From: Paenibacillus sp. PL91
GTDB taxonomy: Bacteria; Bacillota; Bacilli; Paenibacillales; Paenibacillaceae
NCBI RefSeq assembly: GCF_012935325.2
Contig: NZ_JABBYG020000002.1
Coordinates: 434,001-498,000, forward strand
Direction of reading: 5' to 3'
DNA length: 64,000 nt
Shown: positions 52,786-60,124 of the stretch, piece by piece
How the letters are laid out: every line of letters starts with the position of its first letter
How positions within the stretch are numbered: the stretch's first letter is position 1
Translations under genes and position numbers: made by a program
Notes under the pieces: model-generated
Told to the model about the DNA's origin: nothing
What the model saw: the letters and a program-made list of their open reading frames with translations, nothing else
Database searches by the model: none

Positions 52786-53784
52786 CTATAACCTCTCCAG
52801 TTCAGACAAGATTTGATCTATATCATTTAAACATAAGACTTTGGTATTGTACTTTTTATCAATACCAAGTTGAACAATTCTATTTTTCATCTTTCGATCA
52901 GTAACAACGATATCACTGTAAGGCAATACTGTACTTATATGATTGACATCCATCGAATCACCTGAAACAACTGGAGTTATACTAGTGATAATCTTAGCAA
53001 GCAATTTACTCCCTATGTCTATATGTGGTATTTCCTTATAACATTCGGACTTAAGAAAGTCTATAAGTCCTTCAGGTCTATCAGAAAGCTGATTCCACAT
53101 GGTTCCTAGATCAGTGATAATTGATAGCTGGTCAATGTCCTCTGTAGTAATCATCAATCCATTACTCACTTTATTTCTTATTTTGTCTATCACTACTCTA
53201 CTCGCTTGAATAATACCAGTGTATTCCTGTTCAAGCTGCTGTTCATATGTAACTCCTGAAGCAACTAATATCTGTCTTAGTTCATTAAATTGTTCAAGTA
53301 TAATTTGTTTCCGATTGGTTCTTTCTCGTATTTCTTGCTCTGTGACTTCACCATGAACAGATATTATTAATCCATTAAGAATTTCTTTGTTCCTTTCTTT
53401 AAGTTCCTCAACAGGATCATTATAGAATGCATCCCTATAATCCATTATCACTGTGTCTTCTTTATTAATATAGGCTTCCATAAAGGCATATAACTGTTCA
53501 TCATGAATTGCCTTTCTAAACTGGAATTTAATGCCCATCGAAAGAAATGACTGTGTCCTGTGCGCTTCGTTATTCAAGCTGTTTATTTCTTCATCTTGAT
53601 CACCTTCGACATACAGTAGCTTTCCTGCCCTTGTTTTCTGGTAAATGACATCAATTAACTTCGAGACTCTCTCTCTTTGTAAATCCTTTAACTCCACATC
53701 TTCTCTATATTTGGTCATATCGATGACTACATTCGTATCAAGCCAGAGAATTGGAAGTGGACAGTCTTTCATCTGAATGATCAT
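52786..53784 (-). CDS. PIN-like domain protein
   Basis: 332 residues. PILWLDTNVVIDM at the start gives the first catalytic Asp. VVSGDSMDVNHISTVLPYSD, then IVVTDRKMKNRI, gives the later Asp cluster expected of a PIN nuclease. The insert of about 200 residues between is helical (ELRQILVASGVTYEQQ). PIN domains are usually RNA-cleaving toxins or RNA-processing nucleases; this one is much longer than VapC. Flanked by dispersed repeats R1 and R2. Confidence 0.7.
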   Translation of the reverse strand: MIIQMKDCPLPILWLDTNVVIDMTKYREDVELKDLQRERVSKLIDVIYQKTRAGKLLYVEGDQDEEINSLNNEAHRTQSFLSMGIKFQFRKAIHDEQLYAFMEAYINKEDTVIMDYRDAFYNDPVEELKERNKEILNGLIISVHGEVTEQEIRERTNRKQIILEQFNELRQILVASGVTYEQQLEQEYTGIIQASRVVIDKIRNKVSNGLMITTEDIDQLSIITDLGTMWNQLSDRPEGLIDFLKSECYKEIPHIDIGSKLLAKIITSITPVVSGDSMDVNHISTVLPYSDIVVTDRKMKNRIVQLGIDKKYNTKVLCLNDIDQILSELERL

Positions 53785-53806
53785 TTCAATCAATAACTCC
53801 CTTCAG

Positions 53807-53895
53807 GATGTATTACATTTGTCTTATAGTCAGATAGAGAATAAAGATACTAGTTGTCGATGCAAGGAGTGCCAGCGGCACGACGACTCGGAGCA
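53807..53895. repeat. Dispersed repeat, copy R2 (upstream of the PIN gene)
   Basis: GATGTATTACATTTGTC, then TAGTTGTCGA 44 bp later, then hairpin GTGCCAGCGGCAC. Same orientation as R1, 1.25 kb away. The stretch 53896-54084 holds CAATTG inverted repeats but no gene. Confidence 0.7.
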
Positions 53896-54084
53896 GAACG
53901 TCATTTATTTAATTTAACTTACAGGCTACCGCACAATTGCTGCCGCAATTGTTTGGTTAAAATGGTACACCTGCAGTCGCAGGATGTCCCATTTTTACTA
54001 AACACTACTTTTGATCAAAACTATGCCCTAACTTTTCGAAAAACAGCAATCTATTTTCCAATAAACTTTCTGCATATTTAACTC

Positions 54085-54127
54085 CAACTCGTACTCCCCT
54101 CTATATAAAGATAAAGAGTACGAGTTG
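54085..54127 (-). terminator. Perfect 12-bp inverted repeat after the helicase gene
   Basis: CAACTCGTACTC and GAGTACGAGTTG form a perfect stem 12 bp past the helicase stop. No T-run follows, so it may be an RNA-processing or protein site. Confidence 0.55.
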
Positions 54128-54138
54128 AAGAGGAACGG

Positions 54139-55869
54139 CTATCGTACTAATATGTATCTCGTAAACAGTTTAATGCAGCCTGTCTGGTCTAGTGCTATAA
54201 ATCGACTATCCTTAAACAGGCTACTAAAATTGCTACCAGAGAACTCTAATACTTTGGCAATCTCGTTTTTTTGATATTTCCCAGAGGGTAGACTCTTTAG
54301 ATATTCAATAAGTCGCTCAACTCTGTCAGGCGCAACGACTTTGGTTGAAGTTCTTTTCTCCTCGAACTCAAGATTCAAGTATTCTCTAGAGCCTGAACCT
54401 TTAATTTGACCTAATACAGTCTCAACAATTTCACTGTCATTGTTAACCAGAAAGAATTGACCACTAGGCATTTCATTTCGTTGTATTCGTTTGATGCTTT
54501 GATACAACTCAGCGGCAATATAACCCATCTGATTTGATCTGAATTCGTTGTTCTTAAATCTACCTGAATGTAAGTCTAGCGACTTTCTACCCAAGTCAGA
54601 ATTGTTATAGATCATGTACTTTAACAGATATTGTTCATATGGAATGTTTGGCGTTCCAAGAATCCAGCATTGGGTGAAGTCAGAATAGTCGTTTCTACCG
54701 ACAAGATTACCAAACCAGTTGATTGCATACTCCTGATTCGTATACTTATCATCTACTCCTATGGAGTTGACTTCCATACGATGCAACGTCAATTCAATTC
54801 TCTCAGCATTCTCCTTGTGACACAAAATCAGCGTCTTGTCAGCAGTACTATGTCGTTCTTTTATCATCTTGCAAATCTCAGGATAAAAGTCGTCTTCATT
54901 TAACCGTAGATTTGATTTGCTTGAATTGAAATCCACGATAGTGAACAACGAATTGCTGTGATCAATTAAACGCTCCTGACCAACAACAGTGAATATATCC
55001 TTGCTGTTGTAAGCACCATCAATCCCAGCACTAGCATCTAGGATGATATTGTTGTCCAGTCCCCAGAGATGATGTCTTTGATCGAACGTACTGATGTTAC
55101 CATTGTTGTATATATTGTTGTTGCTATACCACAAGGGTAGTCCCTTTATCATCGTTTCAAGGTTGTTACGTTGCACACGTGATAGAGTTTTTAATGACGG
55201 AATATTACGATTGGCTTCCATCAGACTCATAAAATTTACTAAGGTGTTCGGATGAATTCTAACCCTAGTCCTTAGGCATGTGTTCTCTTTTTTATCAAGT
55301 TTATATTCCTCTAGTTTGGCATTCATTTTCTTACAGACTTTATCGAGTTCACTTTGAATCGAACTATCGAGATAACCTCGAACTTCATCGTAAAGCTTTT
55401 TCGAGAAAGAATATGTAGGAAAACTCACTTTTTCATCTATGATTAGTATGTTTCTGTTCAAAGTAAAGCATTCCCTTAGTTCGTCATCCAGACAGAGGTT
55501 AATGTAACGCTGATGTGTAATAATAAGAACTCTAACGTTAACCAGCTTGTCAGGATTATTCTTCCATTCAGAACCCCAATTCTCCTTTGTAAGTCCAACT
55601 ACATCTAATTTCAATGCATTGTTATGATGATCAAGATATGCTGCCGCTTCGTCAACATCCCTACTGAAGCGCTTCACAATCAAATACCTGTTGCTGCTAT
55701 CCAAATCACTTAGGCTTTCTTCAACGATACGAATCATTTCCCTGCTTTTGCCGAAGCCTGCTTCGTAGTTGAATACCTTAAAATATGTAGGTTGATTTGT
55801 TACTTCGTTTATAGCCTGTTCAAGCTGATTGACCTTTAAAGTGTATCTATCGCTGTATGTTGCTTGCAT
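54139..55869 (-). CDS. SF2 helicase-like ATPase
   Basis: 576 residues. Walker A in NYEAGFGKSREM (about 36), Walker B in NILIIDEK (about 145) and a motif VI-like QSIKRIQRNEMPSGQFFLVN near residue 470. Overall order resembles phage and plasmid DEAD-like helicases. A short C-terminal region (YQKNEIAKVLEFSGSNFSSL) could be a winged helix. GGAG lies nine bases before ATG 55869. It may unwind DNA for replication of the excised element. Confidence 0.65.
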   Translation of the reverse strand: MQATYSDRYTLKVNQLEQAINEVTNQPTYFKVFNYEAGFGKSREMIRIVEESLSDLDSSNRYLIVKRFSRDVDEAAAYLDHHNNALKLDVVGLTKENWGSEWKNNPDKLVNVRVLIITHQRYINLCLDDELRECFTLNRNILIIDEKVSFPTYSFSKKLYDEVRGYLDSSIQSELDKVCKKMNAKLEEYKLDKKENTCLRTRVRIHPNTLVNFMSLMEANRNIPSLKTLSRVQRNNLETMIKGLPLWYSNNNIYNNGNISTFDQRHHLWGLDNNIILDASAGIDGAYNSKDIFTVVGQERLIDHSNSLFTIVDFNSSKSNLRLNEDDFYPEICKMIKERHSTADKTLILCHKENAERIELTLHRMEVNSIGVDDKYTNQEYAINWFGNLVGRNDYSDFTQCWILGTPNIPYEQYLLKYMIYNNSDLGRKSLDLHSGRFKNNEFRSNQMGYIAAELYQSIKRIQRNEMPSGQFFLVNNDSEIVETVLGQIKGSGSREYLNLEFEEKRTSTKVVAPDRVERLIEYLKSLPSGKYQKNEIAKVLEFSGSNFSSLFKDSRFIALDQTGCIKLFTRYILVR

Positions 55870-55932
55870 TAACATCATCTCCATAATTTATCTGTAAATA
55901 AGTACATAAATAATCACTTAACGGTTAGTACG

Positions 55933-56142
55933 TTATCGCTCGATAACGCCTTTCTCGATGCCACGCTCTTTGTATTCTACTAGATATTGATGTAATTCGT
56001 CATTCCTCTCAAACATCCAGAACTGTTGTAGCGTCCTTTCATGTAATCCTGTGCATAGATACTTTAAGCTTTTTCCCAGCTTCAAGAAACTCATTAGGTT
56101 CCTGCTGTAACAAAAGAAATACTGTTTTTCGTTGGTATTCAT
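55933..56142 (-). CDS. DUF5659-like protein
   Basis: 69 residues: QYFFCYSRNLMSFLKLGKSL then LQQFWMFERNDELHQYLVEY. This fits DUF5659-like proteins of phages and plasmids, as I recall. Lies just upstream of the helicase gene, same strand. Confidence 0.55.
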   Translation of the reverse strand: MNTNEKQYFFCYSRNLMSFLKLGKSLKYLCTGLHERTLQQFWMFERNDELHQYLVEYKERGIEKGVIER

Positions 56143-56226
56143 ATTTTCCTTCACTCCCTTTCATTTAGCTTTATAGTAAATAGGCTGCCGCTGATATAGC
56201 GGCAACCTGGCATCCAAAATTTTGTG

Positions 56227-57030
56227 TTACGATGCAGATGATCTTATTTCAATTCCACTGACCTCTGACTGAACCTGTTGATGCGTTCTAGCAACCTCAA
56301 CACCTGTGACTAAATCGTAGAGGATTTTATATTTGTTCATTACCATGATGTATTTACTCTCATTTCCTACTTTAAGCTGCCCATCATTTGTTTGTAGCAG
56401 CAAATTGACTCCGTTATCAGCTTCAACAATAGTTCCATGATCGACACAGTTCAAAGCGTTCTTTGGAATACGGTAAAGGGCAGCAATAGCCTTCTTGGCT
56501 TCTCCTATACCGCTATAATCGATCCTATGGTCTATTCTCGTGTCTTTGATCACAAATACCTGACACTCTTTCAGAGCGCCTTCAGTGACGTTCTTCCAAT
56601 GTGGAAGCATTCTGATATTGCTTTTCTCGTATCCACGTTTTGAATCAATCCTATCCAATGTGGGACGATCCTTTAAGATGCCACTCATATTATAGATATT
56701 CGTTTGAGCAACCCAATCATCTCTGAATTGATTATCATTCCAGAGGTCAGAGAAAAACTCCTTTACATTCTTATAGGAACATGAGACATGGTCATAACCA
56801 TCTCTTGAATAATTGGGTTGGCTTCTCCTGAAAGCAGCCTGACATGATCGTTTTAGTAACTGTAATGGTGGATTCAAGTCATACACTCGTTTACGTGACT
56901 CCTGTTGGTACTCGATATTACATACCTTACAGTAGTTATTTTTCCCATCCTTGCTCTTTACTGATTTGCTGTAATTGTCTAGCGGCAGGTGCTGTTTACA
57001 CCTGCTGCATCTCTTTGTATTCGCTTTCAT
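56227..57030 (-). CDS. Phage-type HNH-like nuclease with N-terminal zinc finger
   Basis: 267 residues. CSRCKQHLP...YCKVCN forms a zinc finger; TLDRIDSKRGYEKSNIRMLP is the core seen in HNH-type phage endonucleases of the 'R(x)SLDRIDN..GY..GN' class. The C-terminal 100 residues are beta-rich and unassigned. Probably a homing-like or packaging-type nuclease. Confidence 0.65.
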   Translation of the reverse strand: MKANTKRCSRCKQHLPLDNYSKSVKSKDGKNNYCKVCNIEYQQESRKRVYDLNPPLQLLKRSCQAAFRRSQPNYSRDGYDHVSCSYKNVKEFFSDLWNDNQFRDDWVAQTNIYNMSGILKDRPTLDRIDSKRGYEKSNIRMLPHWKNVTEGALKECQVFVIKDTRIDHRIDYSGIGEAKKAIAALYRIPKNALNCVDHGTIVEADNGVNLLLQTNDGQLKVGNESKYIMVMNKYKILYDLVTGVEVARTHQQVQSEVSGIEIRSSAS

Positions 57031-57060
57031 TAATGTTCACTCCATTTCATATTCTTCATT

Positions 57061-58464
57061 CTAGGCAAAGGTAGCGTGAATCCCTGTTACTACTGCATTA
57101 CTAAAATCCCATTTCCCTACTGCAACCGCTGTATTCGCTGCACCTGAAAACTTCAGGTACTCGTTATCGAAATGTTTGAACGATACATGATCTATGCCGT
57201 TGTAGATGGTAAAGTAGTTGATGCCATTGTAATTCAATTCAAAGTCCCCAAATTGTCCGCCAATCTTAGCGTAGTTCGATGGGTAGCTTTGTTGGTATAT
57301 CTTCTGCGCAGCAAGGTTGGTTGTGTCAATATGCTCTGCCTTGATCTTTCCTGCGATAATTTGATCTGCTTGTAGCGTTCCAGTATACACACCATCAGCG
57401 TCAATGTGGGTAAGTCTCGTCGAGTTAATCATAAGACCGCCAAGCTGAGCCGCATTAGGTTGATTTACGACCTGTTCCCAAGTAATAGATGCGTTAGGAG
57501 ACATAATTACATTTCTTCCTACTTCAAGTGTTTCAATCATCGCAGTTGTTATTCGTCCTTCCGATACATCCAATTGCCCAATCTTTATCTTGTCGATATA
57601 ATCACCTTGGATTTTAGCTTTGTCCGCTGTCAATACTTCAGAACCATTAAGCTTCAACGAACCTCTTATGTTCATATCGCCATCGAAAGTCATATTCTTG
57701 GTGTTCACGTTATAGTAAAGCGAATCGTGCCAAGTCGAACCATTATCAGAACTCGTTTGAAACCTCAAACCATCTGTGGCGTTGAAGGTTGCCTTGGTTT
57801 TGTTGTCGCTTCTAGTAATGACTAACCCATTTGTCACATCAAGGTGAACCGCATCACTAGCATATTTAATTGGTCGTGAATCAATAATCGGTGAATGATA
57901 TTCAATCAATTTATCTTCGTCTAAGTAGTACTGGATCATTGTGCCGCCAATAGTTTCACTTGAATGAGCATTATATACCTGTTGAAATAATCCGATATTA
58001 TCCAACACCCCATTCAATGATTCCACCATAGCGTTTGTCTGTTCATCTCCACCAATGGACATGAACATAGTCGATACTTCGCCTTCAATTCGTTTTAAGT
58101 TGTCAGGGTTGGCAGAAGATATGTTATAAATCACTGGAATTATGCCTTCCACCCTTGCAACAATAAATTCAGCATGCCTTGTACTCCCCAAGTCTATTGT
58201 AGATTCATCCTTGAATCGCTGAATGTGTTTTTTGGTAAGTTGTTGAAGCTTCTCCATGCTGCTACTCTTAGATTTAATGAACTCGTCCAATATATGCCTT
58301 GTTATTGGCTCACTGCCACTTCGAAAAATAACCATATCATCAACTTTTATGATCTTATTGCATTCACCCACTGCAAATTTCTCTCCGTCAAGTTCAATGG
58401 ATGTTCTGCTATCGCCAGCTATAAAGATTCTGTCTCTTTCGAGAATTATGACGCAAAGGCTCAT
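57061..58464 (-). CDS. Fusion of a proteasome-like Ntn hydrolase and a phage tail-fibre-like region
   Basis: 467 residues. Residues 1-200 match the proteasome/HslV fold. After Met removal Ser1 would be the nucleophile. Asp is at position 17 (FIAGDSRTS), a Lys at about 36 (ECNKIIKV) and FRSGSEP corresponds to the conserved SGS. From about residue 215 the sequence becomes beta-repeat-like (TKATFNATDGLRFQTSSDNG; SLKLNGSEVLTADKAK; TAMIETLEVGRNVIMSPNAS), as in prophage tail fibres or endopeptidase tails. It overlaps the HTH gene by 4 bp (ATGA). No other tail gene of element 2 is seen. A peptidase displayed or delivered by a fibre is one possibility. Confidence 0.65.
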   Translation of the reverse strand: MSLCVIILERDRIFIAGDSRTSIELDGEKFAVGECNKIIKVDDMVIFRSGSEPITRHILDEFIKSKSSSMEKLQQLTKKHIQRFKDESTIDLGSTRHAEFIVARVEGIIPVIYNISSANPDNLKRIEGEVSTMFMSIGGDEQTNAMVESLNGVLDNIGLFQQVYNAHSSETIGGTMIQYYLDEDKLIEYHSPIIDSRPIKYASDAVHLDVTNGLVITRSDNKTKATFNATDGLRFQTSSDNGSTWHDSLYYNVNTKNMTFDGDMNIRGSLKLNGSEVLTADKAKIQGDYIDKIKIGQLDVSEGRITTAMIETLEVGRNVIMSPNASITWEQVVNQPNAAQLGGLMINSTRLTHIDADGVYTGTLQADQIIAGKIKAEHIDTTNLAAQKIYQQSYPSNYAKIGGQFGDFELNYNGINYFTIYNGIDHVSFKHFDNEYLKFSGAANTAVAVGKWDFSNAVVTGIHATFA

Positions 58465-58652
58465 TTTTGTTTCCTCCCTTCGTGTGTGTCGATGTACTCT
58501 TTGTACTTGTTGATCTTATCTTCTGACATTCCGTATCTACCACTTTCGTAGTTGCTCAATGTCGTTTTGTGACAGTCAAGCATGACACCAATTTCACGCA
58601 ATCTAATTCTCTTCTTCAAACGTAATAGTCGATATTCTTCTCTGGTTTCCAT
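58461..58652 (-). CDS. XRE-type helix-turn-helix regulator
   Basis: 63 residues. RLLRLKKRIRLREIGVMLDC then HKTTLSNYESGRYG is a standard XRE HTH. Coupled by ATGA to the Ntn-fibre gene. It is preceded by a consensus promoter with matching palindromes, so it probably represses its own operon. Confidence 0.8.
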   Translation of the reverse strand: METREEYRLLRLKKRIRLREIGVMLDCHKTTLSNYESGRYGMSEDKINKYKEYIDTHEGRKQK

Positions 58653-58790
58653 TCTGAACCCCTCATTTTCAATAGATTTTCATAAAATAACAACGCAAAT
58701 AAGGAGGACATATTGTCCCCCTAGATTGTTTTTCAATTATGTTTATACAAGAAAAGAACGCTCCACTGAAGGAACGTCCACTTTCGATTC

Positions 58791-58842
58791 AATACTAGTA
58801 TTATACCACAGCACATCAAAAATGTCAAATACTAGTAGATTT
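58791..58842 (-). promoter_or_regulatory. Consensus sigma-A promoter with twin operators
   Basis: On the minus strand TTGACA (58823-58828) and TATAAT (58800-58805) are separated by exactly 17 bp. The palindrome AATACTAGTATT (58791-58802) overlaps the -10 box. A second AATACTAGTA copy lies at the -35 side (58828-58837). Transcription leads into the HTH/Ntn-fibre pair. Confidence 0.8.
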
Positions 58843-58929
58843 ATCAATAACTTATTGGACATTTGACATGCTTTTCTGCAACATGTCCTCCCATTGATAT
58901 CAAAAAAAGTTGAAGACGCCCTCATCGCT

Positions 58930-59064
58930 TCATAGAATATCCACCAATACCACGTAGCTTTGCGACTCCATGAGTTCAACAAAATCCTCATCATCGTATC
59001 GCAAAATTTTACTCATGAGTCGCTGGCTTGATGTGCTATGGGTGTTTCCATAAATCGCAATCAT
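58930..59064 (-). CDS. Doubtful small ORF
   Basis: 44 residues from ATG 59064 (IAIYGNTHSTSSQRLMSKIL), acidic, no RBS. Listed because it lies in an otherwise gene-free region; may be a chance frame. Confidence 0.3.
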   Translation of the reverse strand: MIAIYGNTHSTSSQRLMSKILRYDDEDFVELMESQSYVVLVDIL

Positions 59065-59098
59065 GGTATGGATTTTAACTATCCCCGAGTATGTCCTC

Positions 59099-59136
59099 AA
59101 ACAAAAAGCCACTCTTAGAAAATGGAGTGGCTTCTT
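59099..59136 (-). terminator. Terminator of the Excalibur gene
   Basis: On the minus strand GAAGCCACTC pairs with GAGTGGCTT, then TTTG. Located 90 bp after the Excalibur stop. Confidence 0.7.
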
Positions 59137-59228
59137 TGATAGAAATTTCTCTTTTATTCAACTATCGTTTTCCTCTAGGTTTATTTCATGTTAGCTACTC
59201 TTTATTTGCAATTAATCTCAACGATTAC

Positions 59229-59516
59229 TTAACGTTCACAAGCAATCAAGTCTTTGTCCCTGTCGCTTTTTTTATTGGCGTCATAGAGTTCCTTAGAAAC
59301 AAAAGGCTTGAACTTCGTTTTCCCACCTTTATTTTTGACTGAGGAAGAACGAGCGACGCCACCTTTATACACTTTATTCAACTCCGTGCAGTTTTTATAT
59401 GTAACTATCTTTGCTTTTGCTTCTGCTACGCCAGTTAAATTTGAAGTAAAACTAAGAATAAGACCTAAAGATAGTAAAATCACGAATACCTTTTTAATAC
59501 TAACACTTCCTTTCAT
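59229..59516 (-). CDS. Secreted Excalibur-domain protein; start possibly ATT
   Basis: 95 residues as called. A signal peptide KKVFVILLSLGLILS ends VAEAKA, and the Excalibur domain follows (YKNCTELNKVYKGGVARSSS; YDANKKSDRDKDLIACER). The domain binds calcium through its DRDxD-like loop in relatives. The best-spaced start is an ATT (59498) nine bases after AAAGGA, giving (M)KKVFVI; ATG 59516 has no RBS. It is the intact copy of the pseudogene at 17378-17494. Confidence 0.75.
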   Translation of the reverse strand: MKGSVSIKKVFVILLSLGLILSFTSNLTGVAEAKAKIVTYKNCTELNKVYKGGVARSSSVKNKGGKTKFKPFVSKELYDANKKSDRDKDLIACER

Positions 59517-59619
59517 CCCATAATTATCGTAAATGCCACTATAACCTCTATATTCTTTTTTTTCAAGATAAGTGAGATATAAATTTAAACGCAAGTACGT
59601 TATTCACAAAAATAGTTAG

Positions 59620-59865
59620 CTAGTCTTTAAGTATACGATCTACCACTTTCTGCTTATCCTCATTACTTGGCATACTGTACCTCAAAATCATATCTGATGA
59701 ACTATGATCGCTAAGACTTTGTATCACGCTAATGTACTCTCCTGCTCTCACAATTTTTAAGAATAATGATTGTAGCAGTGTTAAGTTGTGCCTAAACGAA
59801 GAAAGAAGCCCAATCCGCCCCAACCCTGACAAGTTGACGGAGAGTGCTTCCTCCTTCTTAAGCAA
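59620..59865 (-). pseudogene. Tyrosine recombinase remnant
   Basis: 81 residues matching an integrase C-terminus: FRHNLTLLQSL, then VIQSLSDHSSSDMILRYSMP, then DKQKVVDRIL. The HxxR and GH motifs are damaged (SFRH, SDHSS) and the N-terminal 200+ residues are gone. Relic of another element. Confidence 0.6.
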
Positions 59866-59888
59866 TGCTTTGGAAATATACTAATTTT

Positions 59889-60101
59889 TTAATCTTCCCA
59901 TACATCATCCATCAGCTTTTTAATCTGTTGTTCACGTTGTTTAGTCTCCGTTGTATCAGTTGTCCATACTCCAGCAACTAATACAACTACATCTCCAACC
60001 TTTACACTCGCAGAAACATCTTTTTTGCTCACATCTTGTGTTTGTCCATCAATCTCAATAACAGCATAATCACCTTCAAATCGATCAACTATACCTTTCA
60101 T
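59889..60101 (-). CDS. DUF3006 protein
   Basis: 70 residues: KGIVDRFEGDYAVIEIDGQT then VKVGDVVVLVAGVW, the DUF3006 pattern. These proteins usually follow a secreted ComEC-like MBL hydrolase, as here, 23 bp after it. Confidence 0.8.
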   Translation of the reverse strand: MKGIVDRFEGDYAVIEIDGQTQDVSKKDVSASVKVGDVVVLVAGVWTTDTTETKQREQQIKKLMDDVWED

Positions 60102-60124
60102 AAACTATCACTTCTCCTTTGTAG

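Noticed and set aside
58743..58994. 83-codon minus-strand ORF over the promoter/operator region
   Set aside because: It spans the consensus promoter and operators and has no RBS.
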